A DNA stretch of 64,000 bases from Hydractinia symbiolongicarpus. Its lineage: Eukaryota; Cnidaria; Hydrozoa; Anthoathecata; Hydractiniidae. The notes beneath the pieces were generated by a model. The model searched no databases, was not told the origin of the DNA, and was given only the letters and a program-made list of their open reading frames with translations. Both the position numbers and the translations under genes were made by a program. This document shows positions 51,801-64,000 of the stretch, piece by piece. Each line of letters starts with the position of its first letter. The stretch's first letter is position 1. The stretch covers positions 18,478,001-18,542,000 of the forward strand of contig NC_079884.1 of NCBI RefSeq assembly GCF_029227915.1, read 5' to 3'.

Positions 51801-54800
51801 CAAGTTGTTTTCCATGGTGCCATGACATTATAACACCGTCAACTACGTGTACAGGCCTCTAAAGGCTGTTATATTACCTTTTACCGCCTATTAATGGCCT
51901 TATCCATAAATCACGTCGTTTGACACGTCTGGTCAAGTTGCCATTGGTCTACTCCTTTCACTATGAATACACTACGACGTCCCAAGTTCTTTTCAATTGC
52001 GCAATAGCCTTATAACACGGTCAACTACATGAACAGGCCTCCAAAGGCTGTTATATGACCTTTTGCCGCCTAATAATGACCTTACGCATCAATCACGTCG
52101 TTCCACATGTCTGGGCAAGTTGCCATTGGTTTAGTCCTTTCACTATGAATACACTACCACCTCCCAAGTTCTTTTCAATTGCTCAATAGCCTTATAACAC
52201 CATCAACTACATGAACAGGCCTCCAAAGGCTATGGCCTTTTGCCTCGTAATAACGTCCTTGCACGTAAATCACGTCGTTCCACGTGTCTGTGCAGGTTGG
52301 GATTGGTCTAGTCCTTCCACTTTCAGTGGACTACGACGTACCAAGTCGTTTTCCATAACGCCATGGCCTTATAACACCGTCTACTACGTGAACAGGCCTC
52401 TAAAGGTTGTTATATAACCTTTTGCCGCCTAAAACGGCCTTACACGTAAATCACGTCGTTCCACATGTCTGGGCAAGTTGCCATTGGTTTAGTCCTTTCA
52501 CTATGAATACACTACGACGTCCCAAGTTCTTTTCCATTGCTCAATAGCCTTATAACACCATCAACTACATGAACAGGCCTCCAAAGGCTATGGCCTTTTG
52601 CCTCGTAATAACGTCCTTGCACGTAAATCACGTCGTTCCACGTGTCTGTGCAGGTTGGGATTGTACTAGTCCTTCCACTTTCAGTGGACTACGACGTACC
52701 AAGTCGTTTTCCATAGCGCCATGGCCTTATAACACCATCCACTACGTGAACAGGCCTCTAAAGGTTGTTCCGCCTAAAACAGCCTTACACGTAAATCACG
52801 TGGTTCCACGTGTGTGTTCAGGTTGCCATTGCTCTAGTCCCACCACTACAAATGTACTACGACGTCCCAAATCGTTTTACATTGCGGAATAGCCTTATAA
52901 CACCGTCAACTACGTGAGCAGGCCTCTAAAGGTTTTTATATGGCCTTTTGCCGCCTAATAATGGCCTTACACACAAATCACGTCGTTCCACATGTCTGTG
53001 CAGGTTGCCATTGGTCTAGTCTTTCCACTATCAATGCACTACGACCTCCCAAGTTCTTTTCCACTGCGCAATAGCCTTATAACACCGTCAACTACGCGTA
53101 CAGTGCTCTAAAGTCTGTTATATCACCTTTTGGCGCATAATAATGACGTTACACATAAATCACGTGGTTCCGCGTGTCTACACTGGTTACCATTGGTTTA
53201 TTCCCTCGACACTCAATGGACTACAACGTCCTAAGTCTATTTACATTACTGCATGACGTTATAACACCGTTAACTACATGTGCATGCCTCTAAGGTTTGT
53301 TATATGACCTTTTGCCGCCTAATAATGACCTTACACATCAATCACGTCGTTCCACATGTCTGGGCAAGTTGCCATTGGTCTGGTCCTTTCACTCTCAATG
53401 CACTACGACGTCCCAAGTTCTTTTCCATTGCGCAATAGCGTTATAACACCGTCAACTACGTGAACAGGCCTCTAAAGGCTGTTATATGACCTTTTGCCGC
53501 CTAAAACGGCCTTACACGTAAATCACGTGGTTCCACGTGTCTGTTCAGGTTGCCATTGCTCTAGTCCTACCACTACAAATGTACTACGACGTCCCAAATC
53601 GTTTTACATTGCGGAATAGCCTTATAACACCGTCAACTACGTGAGCAGGCCTCTAAAGGTTTTTATATGGCCTTTTGCCGCCTAATAATGGCCTTACACA
53701 CAAATCACGTCGTTCCACATGTCTGTGCAGGTTGCCATTGGTCTAGTCCTTTCACTATCAATGGACTACGACTTCCTAACTCGTTTTCGATTGCGTCATG
53801 ACGTTATAACACCGTCAACTACGTGTACAGTCCTCTAAAATCTGTTATATGACCTTTTGCTGCCTATTAATGGCCTTACACATTAATCACGTCGTTCCAC
53901 ATGTCTGGGCAAGTTGCCATTGGTTTAGTCCTTTCACTATGAATACACTACGACGTCCCAAATTCATTTCCACTGCGCAATAGCCTTATAACACCGTCAA
54001 CTACGCGTACAGTGCTCTAAAGTCTGTTATATCACCTTTTGGCGCCTAATAATGACGTTACACATAAATCACGTGGTTCCGCGTGTCTACACTGGTTACC
54101 ATTGGTTTATTCCCTCGACACTCAATGGACTACAACGTCCTAAGTCTATTTACATTGCTGCATGACGTTATAACACCGTTAACTACATGTGCATGCCTCT
54201 AAGGGCTGTTATATGACCATTTTGCTGCCTAATAACGGCGTTACACGTAAATCACGTAGTTCCACGTGTCTGTTCAGGTTGCCATTGGTCTAGTCCTACC
54301 ACTATGAATGTACTACGACGTCCCAAATCGTCTTACATTGCGCAATGGCTTTATAACACCGTCAACTACGTGTACTGGCCTCTAAAAGCTGTTATATGAC
54401 CTTTTGCCTCCTAGTAATGGCCTTACACGTAATTCACGTGGTTCCACGTGTCTGTTCAGGTTGCCATTGCTCTAGTCCTACCACTACGAATATACTACGA
54501 CGTCCCAAATCGTTTTACATTGCGGAATAGCCTTATAACACCGTCAACTACGTGAGCAGGCCTCTAAAGGGGTTTATATGGCCTTTTCCGCCTAATAATG
54601 GCCTTACACATAAGTCACGTCGCTCCACATGTCTGGGCAAGTTGCCATTGGTCTAGTCATTTCACTATCAATGCACTACGACGTCCCAAGTTGTTTTCCA
54701 TGGTGCCATGACATTATAACACCGTCAACTACGTGTACAGGCCTCTAAAGGCTGTTATATTACCTTTTACCGCCTATTAATGGCCTTATCCATAAATCAC

Positions 54801-56631
54801 GTCGTTTGACACGTCTGGGCAAGTTGCCATTGGTCTACTCCTTTCACTATGAATACACTACGACGTCCCAAGTTCTTTTCAATTGCGCAATATCCTTATA
54901 ACACGGTCAACTACATGAACAGGCCTCCAAAGGCTGTTATATGACCTTTTGCCGCCTAATAATGACCCTACGCATCAATCACGTCGTTCCACATGTCTGG
55001 GCAAGTTGCCATTGGTTTAGTCCTTTCACTATGAATACACTACGACCTCCCAAGTTCTTTTCCATTGCTCAATAGCCTTATAACACCATCAACTACATGA
55101 ACAGGCCTCCAAAGGCTATGGCCTTTTGCCTCGTAATAACGTCCTTGCACGTAAATCACGTCGTTCCACGTGTCTGTGCAGGTTGGGATTGTACTAGTCC
55201 TTCCACTTTCAGTGGACTACGACGTACCAAGTCGTTTTCCATAACGCCATGGCCTTATAACACCGTCTACTACGTGAACAGGCCTCTAAAGGTTGTTATA
55301 TAATCTTTTGCCGCCTAAAACGGCCTTACACGTAAATCACGTGGTTCCACGTGTCTGTTCAGGTTGCCATTGCTCTAGTCCTACCACTACAAATGTACTA
55401 CGACGTCCCAAATCGTTTTACATTGCGGAATAGCCTTATAACACCGTCAACTACGTGAGCAGGCCTCTAAAGGTTTTTATATGGGCTTTTGCCGCCTAAT
55501 AATGGCCTTACACACAAATCACGTCGTTCCACATGTCTGTGCAGGTTGCCATTTGTCTAGTCCTTTCACTATCAATGGACTACGACTTCCTAAGTCGTTT
55601 TTGATTGCGTCATGACGTTATAACACCGTCAACTACGTGTACAGTCCTCTAAAATCTGTTATATGACCTTTTACCGCCTATTAATGGCCTTATCCATAAA
55701 TCACGTCGTTTGACACGTCTGGGCAAGTTGCCATTGGTCTACTCCTTTCACTATGAATACACTACGACGTCCCAAGTTCTTTTCAATTGCGCAATAGCCT
55801 TATAACACGGTCAACTATATGAACAGGCCTCCAAAGGCTGTTATATGACCTTTTGCCGCCTAATAATGACCTTACGCATCAATCACGTCGTTCCACATGT
55901 CTGGGCAAGTTGCCATTGCTTTAGTCCTTTCACTATGAATACACTACGACCTCCCAAGTTCTTTTCCATTGCTCAATAGCCTTATAACACCATCAACTAC
56001 ATGAACAGGCCTCCAAAGGCTATGGCCTTTTGCCTCGTAATAACGTCCTTGCACGTAAATCACGTCGTTCCACGTGTCTGTGCAGGTTGGGATTGGTCTA
56101 GTCCTTCCACTTTCAGTGGACTACGACGTACCAAGTCGTTTTCCATAAGGCCATGGCCTTATAACACCGTCTACTACGTGAACAGGCCTCTAAAGGTTGT
56201 TATATAATCTTTTGCCGCCTAAAACGGCCTTAAACGTAAATCACGTGGTTCCACGTGTCTGTTCAGGTTGCCATTGCTCTAGTCCTACCACTACAAATGT
56301 ACTACGACGTCCCAAATCGTTTTACATTGCGGAATAGCCTTATAACACCGTCAACTACGTGAGCAGGCCTCTAAAGGGGTTTATATGGCCTTTCGCCGCC
56401 TAATAATGGCCTTACACATAAATCACGTCGTTCCACATGTCTGTGTAAGTTGCCATTGGTCCATTCCTTTATCTGTTAATGTACTACGACGTCCTAAGTC
56501 GTTTTCCATTTGCTGCATGACGTTATAACACCGTCAACTACATGTACATGCCTCGAAAAACTGTTATATGACCTTTTGCTGCCTAACAATGGCCTTACAC
56601 GTAAATCACGTGGTTCCATGTGTCTGTTCAG
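47884..56631 (+). repeat. 48-monomer HOR unit, 8748 bp, full copy
   Basis: The offset of 8748 holds throughout, checked at 47943/56691, 48366/57114, 50557/59305, 52211/60959 and 52569/61317. The unit is itself a mosaic: it contains two 35-bp-insertion monomers (near 50209 and 51681), two 168-bp monomers and repeated NcoI-class monomers lacking GTTAT (GGCTATGGCC at about 50574, 52228, 52586, 55114 and 56018). An internal offset of 1472 links 50154-50240 with 51626-51712. It is the largest clear tandem HOR here. Confidence 0.9.
50209..50243 (+). repeat. 35-bp partial-monomer insertion
   Basis: CCTTAC occurs at 50209 and again at 50244: the segment from CCTTACGCATC to CCACATGTA is followed by a return to GGCCTTACACATAAGTC. 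The result is a monomer of about 217 bp. The same event is seen at 51681-51715, 58957-58991 and 60429-60463. The 51.7 and 60.4 kb copies read GTAAGGCC at the join, the other two GTATGGCC. One ancestral slip or exchange copied three times is the simplest reading. Confidence 0.85.
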
Positions 56632-59600
56632 GTTGCCATTGGTCTAGTCCTTTCACTATCAATGCACTACGACGTCCCAAGTTGTTTTCCATGGTGCCAT
56701 GACATTATAGCACCGTCAACTAGGTGTACAGGCCTCTAAAGGCTGTTATATTACCTTTTACCGCCTATTAATGGCCTTATCCATAAGTCACGTCGTTTGA
56801 CACGTCTGGGCAAGTTGCCATTGGTCTACTCCTTTCACTATGAATACACTACGACGTCCCAAGTTCTTTTCCATTGCGCAATAGCCTTATAACACCGTCA
56901 ACTACATGAACAGGCCTCCAAAGGCTGTTATATGACCTTTTGCCGCCTAATAATGACCTTACGCATCAATCACGTCGTTCCACATGTCTGGGCAAGTTGC
57001 CATTGGTTTAGTCCTTTCACTATGAATACACTACGACGTCCCAAGTTCTTTTCCATTGCGCAATAGCCTTTTAACACCATCAACTACATGAACAGGCCTC
57101 CAAAGGCTGTTATATGGCCTTTTGCCTCGTAATAACGTCCTTGCACGTAAATCACGTCGTTCCACGTGTCTGTGCAGGTTGGGATTGGTCTAGTCCTTCC
57201 ACTTTCAGTGGACTACGACGTACCAAGTCGTTTTCCATAACGCCATGGCCTTATAACACCGTCTACTACGTGAACAGACCTCTAAAGGTTGTTATATAAT
57301 CTTTTGCCGCCTTAAACGGCCTTACACGTAATTCACGTGGTTCCACGTGTCTGTTCAGGTTGCCATTGCTCTAGTCCTACCACTACAAATGTACTACGAC
57401 GTCCCAAATCGTTTTACATTGCGGAATAGCCTTATAACACCGTCAACTACGTGAGCAGGCCTCTAAAGGTTTTTATATGGCCTTTTGCCGCCTAATAATG
57501 GCCTTACACACAAATCACGTCGTTCCACATGTCTGTGCAGGTTGCCATTGGTCTAGTCCTTTCACTATCAATGGACTACGACTTCCTAAGTCGTTTTTGA
57601 TTGCGTCATGACGTTATAACACCGTCAACTACGTGTACAGTCCTCTAAAATCTGTTATATGACCTTTTGCTGCCTATTAATGGCCTTACACATAAATCAC
57701 GTCGTCCCACATGTCTGTGCAAGTTGCCATTGGTCTCGTCCTTTCACTATCAATGCACTACGACCTCCCAAATTCTTTTCCACTGCGCAATAGCCTTATA
57801 ACACCGTCAACTACGCGTACAGTCCTCTAAAGTCCGTTATATCACCTTTTGGCGCCTAATAATGACGTTACACATAAATCACGTGGTTCCGCGTGTCTAC
57901 ACTGGTTACCATTGGTTTATTCCCTCGACACTCAATGGACTACAACGTCCTAAGTCTATTTACATTGCTTCATGACGTTATAACACCGTTAACTACACGT
58001 GCATGCCTCTAAGGGCTGTTACATGACCTTTTGCCGCCTAATAACGGCCTTACACGTAAATCATGTAGTTCCACGTGTGTGTTCAGGTTGCCATTGGCCT
58101 AGTCCTACCACTATAAATGTAGTACGACGTCCTAAATCGTTTTACGTTGCGGAATAGCCTTATAACACCGTCTACTACGTGAGCAGGCCTCTAAAGGGGT
58201 TTATATGGCCTTTTACCGCCTAATAATGGCCTTACACATAAATCACGTCGTTCCACATGTCTGTGTAAGTTGCCATTGGTCCATTCCTTTATCTGTTAAT
58301 GTACTACGACGTCCTAAGTCGTTTTCCATTTGCTGCATGCCGTTATAACACCGTCAACTACATCTACATGCCTCGAAAGGCTGTTATATGACCTTTTGCC
58401 GCCTAACAATGGCCTTACACGTAAATCACGTGGTTCCACGTGTCTGTTCAGGTTGCCATTGGTCTAGTCCTTTCACTATGAATACACTACGACGTCCCAA
58501 GTTCTTTTCTATTGGGCAATAGCCTTATAACACAGTCAACTGCGTGAACAGGTCTCTCAAGGTTGTTATATAACCTTTGACGCCTAATAACGGCCTTACA
58601 CGTAAATCACGTGGTTCCACGTGTCTGTTCAGGTTGCCATTGGTCTAGTCCTACCACTATGAATGTACTACGACGTTCAAATCGTCTTACATTGCGCAAT
58701 GGCTTTATAACACTGTCAACTACGTGTACTGGCCTCTAAAAGCTGTTATATGACCTTTTGCCTCCTAGTAATGGCCTTACACGTAATTCACGTGGTTCCA
58801 CGTGTCTGTTCAGGTTGCCATTGGTCTAGTCCTACCACTATGAATATACTACGACGTCCCAAATCGTTTTACATTGCGGAATAGCCTTATAACACGGTCA
58901 ACTACATGAACAGGCCTCCAAAGGCTGTTATATGACCTTTTGCCGCCTAATAATGACCTTACGCATCAATCACGTCGTTCCACATGTATGGCCTTACACA
59001 TAAGTCACGTCGCTCCACATGTCTGGGCAAGTTGCCATTGGTCTAGTCCTTTCACTATCAATGCACTACGACGTCCCAAGTTGTTTTCCATGGTGCCATG
59101 ACATTATAACACCGTCAACTACGTGTACAGGCCTCTAAAGGCTGTTATATTACCTTTTACCGCCTATTAATATCCTTATCCATAAATCACGTCGTTTGAC
59201 ACGTCTGGGCAAGTTGCCATTGGTCTACTCCTTTCACTATGAATACACTACGACGTCCCAAGTTCTTTTCCATTGCTCAATAGCCTTATAACACCATCAA
59301 CTACATGAACAGGCCTCCAAAGGCTATGGCCTTTTGCCTCGTAATAACGTCCTTGCACGTAAATCACGTCGTTCCACGTGTCTGTGCAGGTTGGGATTGT
59401 ACTAGTCCTTCCACTTTCAGTGGACTACGACGTACCAAGTCGTTTTCCATAACGCCATGGCCTTATAACACCATCCACTACGTGAACAGGCCTCTAAAGG
59501 TTGTTCCGCCTAAAACAGCCTTACACGTAAATCACGTGGTTCCACGTGTCTGTTCAGGTTGCCATTAATCTAGTCCCACCACTACAAATGTACTACGACG

Positions 59601-62600
59601 TCCCAAATCGTTTTACATTGCGGAATAGCCTTATAACACCGTCAACTACGTGCGCAGGCCTCTAAAGGTTTTTATATGGCCTTTTGCCGCCTAATAATGG
59701 CCTTACACACAAATCACGTCGTTCCACATGTCTGTGCAGGTTGCAATTGGTCTAGTCCTTCCACTATCAATGCACTACGACCTCCCAAGTTCTTTTCCAC
59801 TGCGCAATAGCCTTATAACACCGTCAACTACGCGTACAGTGCTCTAAAGTCTGTTATATCACCTTTTGGCGCATAATAATGACGTTACACATAAATCACG
59901 TGGTTCCGCGTGTCTACACTGGTTACCATTGGTTTATTCCCTCGACAGTCAATGGACTACAACGTCCTAAGTCTATTTACATTACTGCATGACGTTATAA
60001 CACCGTTAACTACATGTGCATGCCTCTAAGGTTTGTTATATGACCTTTTGCCGCCTAATAATGACCTTACACATCAATCACGTCGTTCCACATGTCTGGG
60101 CAAGTTGCCATTGGTCTGGTCCTTTCACTCTCAATGCACTACGACGTCCCAAGTTCTTTTCCATTGCGCAATAGCGTTATAACACCGTCAACTACGTGAA
60201 CAGGCCTCTAAAGGCTGTTATATGACCTTTTGCTGCCTAATAATGGCCTTACACATCAATCACGACGTTCCACATGTCTGGGCAAGTTGCCATTGGTCTA
60301 CTCCTTTCACTATGAATACACTACGACGTCCCAAGTTCTTTTCAATTGTGCAATAGCCTTATAACACGGTCAACTACATGAACAGGCCTCCAAAGGCTGT
60401 TATATGACCTTTTGCCGCCTAATAATGACCTTACGCATCAATCACGTCGTTCCACATGTAAGGCCTTACACATAAGTCACGTCGCTCCACATGTCTGGGC
60501 AAGTTGCCATTGGTCTAGTCCTTTCACTATCAATGCACTACGACGTCCCAAGTTGTTTTCCATGGTGCCATGACATTATAACACCGTCAACTACGTGTAC
60601 AGGCCTCTAAAGGCTGTTATAATACCTTTTACCGCCTATTAATGGCCTTATCCATAAATCACGTCGTTTGACACGTCTGGTCAAGTTGCCATTGGTCTAC
60701 TCCTTTCACTATGAATACACTACGACGTCCCAAGTTCTTTTCAATTGCGCAATAGCCTTATAACACGGTCAACTACATGAACAGGCCTCCAAAGGCTGTT
60801 ATATGACCTTTTGCCGCCTAATAATGACCTTACGCATCAATCACGTCGTTCCACATGTCTGGGCAAGTTGCCATTGGTTTAGTCCTTTCACTATGAATAC
60901 ACTACGACCTCCCAAGTTCTTTTCAATTGCTCAATAGCCTTATAACACCATCAACTACATGAACAGGCCTCCAAAGGCTATGGCCTTTTGCCTCGTAATA
61001 ACGTCCTTGCACGTAAATCACGTCGTTCCACGTGTCTGTGCAGGTTGGGATTGGTCTAGTCCTTCCACTTTCAGTGGACTACGACGTACCAAGTCGTTTT
61101 CCATAACGCCATGGCCTTATAACACCGTCTACTACGTGAACAGGCCTCTAAAGGTTGTTATATAACCTTTTGCCGCCTAAAACGGCCTTACACGTAAATC
61201 ACGTCGTTCCACATGTCTGGGCAAGTTGCCATTGGTTTAGTCCTTTCACTATGAATACACTACGACGTCCCAAGTTCTTTTCCATTGCTCAATAGCCTTA
61301 TAACACCATCAACTACATGAACAGGCCTCCAAAGGCTATGGCCTTTTGCCTCGTAATAACGTCCTTGCACGTAAATCACGTCGTTCCACGTGTCTGTGCA
61401 GGTTGGGATTGTACTAGTCCTTCCACTTTCAGTGCACTACGACGTACCAAGTCGTTTTCCATAGCGCCATGGCCTTATAACACCATCCACTACGTGAACA
61501 GGCCTCTAAAGGTTGTTCCGCCTAAAACAGCCTTACACGTAAATCACGTGGTTCCACGTGTGTGTTCAGGTTGCCATTGCTCTAGTCCCACCACTACAAA
61601 TGTACTACGACGTCCCAAATCGTTTTACATTGCGGAATAGCCTTATAACACCGTCAACTACGTGAGCAGGCCTCTAAAGGTTTTTATATGGCCTTTTGCC
61701 GCCTAATAATGGCCTTACACACAAATCACGTCGTTCCACATGTCTGTGCAGGTTGCCATTGGTCTAGTCTTTCCACTATCAATGCACTACGACCTCCCAA
61801 GTTCTTTTCCACTGCGCAATAGCCTTATAACACCGTCAACTACGCGTACAGTGCTCTAAAGTCTGTTATATCACCTTTTGGCGCATAATAATGACGTTAC
61901 ACATAAATCACGTGGTTCCGCGTGTCTACACTGGTTACCATTGGTTTATTCCCTCGACACTCAATGGACTACAACGTCCTAAGTCTATTTACATTACTGC
62001 ATGACGTTATAACACCGTTAACTACATGTGCATGCCTCTAAGGTTTGTTATATGACCTTTTGCCGCCTAATAATGACCTTACACATCAATCACGTCGTTC
62101 CACATGTCTGGGCAAGTTGCCATTGGTCTGGTCCTTTCACTCTCAATGCACTACGACGTCCCAAGTTCTTTTCCATTGCGCAATAGCGTTATAACACCGT
62201 CAACTACGTGAACAGGCCTCTAAAGGCTGTTATATGACCTTTTGCCGCCTAAAACGGCCTTACACGTAAATCACGTGGTTCCACGTGTCTGTTCAGGTTG
62301 CCATTGCTCTAGTCCTACCACTACAAATGTACTACGACGTCCCAAATCGTTTTACATTGCGGAATAGCCTTATAACACCGTCAACTACGTGAGCAGGCCT
62401 CTAAAGGTTTTTATATGGCCTTTTGCCGCCTAATAATGGCCTTACACACAAATCACGTCGTTCCACATGTCTGTGCAGGTTGCCATTGGTCTAGTCCTTT
62501 CACTATCAATGGACTACGACTTCCTAACTCGTTTTCGATTGCGTCATGACGTTATAACACCGTCAACTACGTGTACAGTCCTCTAAAATCTGTTATATGA

Positions 62601-64000
62601 CCTTTTGCTGCCTATTAATGGCCTTACACATTAATCACGTCGTTCCACATGTCTGGGCAAGTTGCCATTGGTTTAGTCCTTTCACTATGAATACACTACG
62701 ACGTCCCAAGTTCATTTCCACTGCGCAATAGCTTATAACACCGTCAACTACGCGTACAGTGCTCTAAAGTCTGTTATATCACCTTTTGGCGCCTAATAAT
62801 GACGTTACACATAAATCACGTGGTTCCGCGTGTCTACACTGGTTACCATTGGTTTATTCCCTCGACACTCAATGGACTACAACGTCCTAAGTCTATTTAC
62901 ATTGCTGCATGACGTTATAACACCGTTAACTACATGTGCATGCCTCTAAGGGCTGTTATATGACCATTTTGCTGCCTAATAACGGCGTTACACGTAAATC
63001 ACGTAGTTCCACGTGTCTGTTCAGGTTGCCATTGGTCTAGTCCTACCACTATGAATGTACTACGACGTCCCAAATCGTCTTACATTGCGCAATGGCTTTA
63101 TAACACCGTCAACTACGTGTACTGGCCTCTAAAAGCTGTTATATGACCTTTTGCCTCCTAGTAATGGCCTTACACGTAATTCACGTGGTTCCACGTGTCT
63201 GTTCAGGTTGCCATTGCTCTAGTCCTACCACTACGAATATACTACGACGTCCCAAATCGTTTTACATTGCGGAATAGCCTTATAACACCGTCAACTACGT
63301 GAGCAGGCCTCTAAAGGGGTTTATATGGCCTTTTCCGCCTAATAATGGCCTTACACATAAGTCACGTCGCTCCACATGTCTGGGCAAGTTGCCATTGGTC
63401 TAGTCATTTCACTATCAATGCACTACGACGTCCCAAGTTGTTTTCCATGGTGCCATGACATTATAACACCGTCAACTACGTGTACAGGCCTCTAAAGGCT
63501 GTTATATTACCTTTTACCGCCTATTAATGGCCTTATCCATAAATCACGTCGTTTGACACGTCTGGGCAAGTTGCCATTGGTCTACTCCTTTCACTATGAA
63601 TACACTACGACGTCCCAAGTTCTTTTCAATTGCGCAATATCCTTATAACACGGTCAACTACATGAACAGGCCTCCAAAGGCTGTTATATGACCTTTTGCC
63701 GCCTAATAATGACCCTACGCATCAATCACGTCGTTCCACATGTCTGGGCAAGTTGCCATTGGTTTAGTCCTTTCACTATGAATACACTACGACCTCCCAA
63801 GTTCTTTTCCATTGCTCAATAGCCTTATAACACCATCAACTACATGAACAGGCCTCCAAAGGCTATGGCCTTTTGCCTCGTAATAACGTCCTTGCACGTA
63901 AATCACGTCGTTCCACGTGTCTGTGCAGGTTGGGATTGTACTAGTCCTTCCACTTTCAGTGGACTACGACGTACCAAGTCGTTTTCCATAACGCCATGGC
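56632..64000 (+). repeat. 48-monomer HOR unit, second copy, cut by the window edge
   Basis: 7369 bp of the second unit are present. By eye only scattered single-base differences from the first copy were seen, for example 49024 G/57772 A, 49141 T/57889 C, 49367 G/58115 A and 51333 T/60081 C, plus a one-base loss in TAGCTTATAAC near 62731. The join at 56620-56640 lies in a GTTGCCATTGGTCTAGT segment shared by both flanks. Confidence 0.9.

Larger units (their letters stand above)
1..64000 (+). repeat. Tandem satellite array, about 182-bp monomer, fills the window
   Basis: The same unit repeats from the first to the last base. Anchors such as TGTTATATGACC, TTGCCATTGGT and CCTTATAACACCGTCAACT recur about every 182 bp, and the first seven monomers start at 24, 206, 388, 570, 752, 934 and 1116. 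All copies read on this strand are in one orientation, and I saw no inverted monomer, transposon, microsatellite or unique spacer. Most monomers are 181-183 bp; rarer lengths are 168, about 172, 177 and about 217 bp. Period and homogeneity fit a eukaryotic centromeric, pericentromeric or subtelomeric satellite, though I cannot name the family or the species. Monomers of different classes differ clearly, while blocks of many monomers are almost identical. This shows that homogenisation works on multi-monomer units. Confidence 0.98.

Noticed and set aside
1-64000. CRISPR array
   Set aside because: Repeats are direct and regular, but there is no short conserved repeat alternating with unique spacers. 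The whole 182-bp unit is conserved and no cas-like gene is present.
1-64000. Ribosomal spacer, histone or other tandem gene cluster
   Set aside because: The unit is far too short and contains no rRNA, tRNA or coding signature. No unit-length gap or promoter cassette interrupts the array.
1-64000. Naming the species or a known satellite family
   Set aside because: I do not recognise the monomer. Period, base composition and HOR structure fit animals as well as plants, so any name would be a guess.

Overview
The whole 64-kb window is one uninterrupted tandem array of a satellite DNA. I found no protein-coding gene, RNA gene, transposon, CRISPR array or unique sequence. The monomer is about 182 bp, so roughly 350 copies fit here, and every copy I read runs head-to-tail on the + strand. 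The first monomers start at 24, 206, 388, 570, 752, 934 and 1116, each exactly 182 bp apart. GC of the first 180 bases is about 45 % by hand count. A homogeneous satellite with a nucleosome-plus-linker period and nested multi-monomer repeats points to eukaryotic heterochromatin, such as a centromere, pericentromere or subtelomere, in a long-read assembly. The sequence alone does not tell me the species or which chromosome region it comes from.

The array is built as nested higher-order repeats (HORs). Several monomer classes can be told apart: a canonical class; an E-box/G-box class carrying a 16-bp dyad; a class with an NcoI site; a 183-bp class; and one strongly diverged class seen about 34 times. 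Ordered series of these classes were copied as blocks. Layout from left to right: 1-9726 is a mosaic holding tandem 14/13-mer units (2084-7486) and a 5-mer tandem (7763-9554). 9727-12449 is a mixed stretch. 12450-16038 recurs as 19368-23497. 16039-18610 is irregular. 22716-33308 contains an 18-mer HOR of 3271 bp in one diverged, one full and two truncated copies. 33303-40478 contains a 9-mer HOR of 1639 bp. 38902-48805 is a near-identical second copy of 1-9726. 47884-64000 is a 48-mer HOR of 8748 bp, present once in full and once for 7.4 kb up to the window edge.

There are no genes to act together. The possible biology lies in chromatin and array evolution: block amplification by unequal exchange or conversion, length-variant monomers that serve as lineage tags, and conserved short motifs inside the monomer (ACGT cores near helical spacing, a CACGTGG/CCACGTG dyad, an inverted CCAAT core). 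All small open reading frames, up to 107 codons, are periodic by-products of the satellite.
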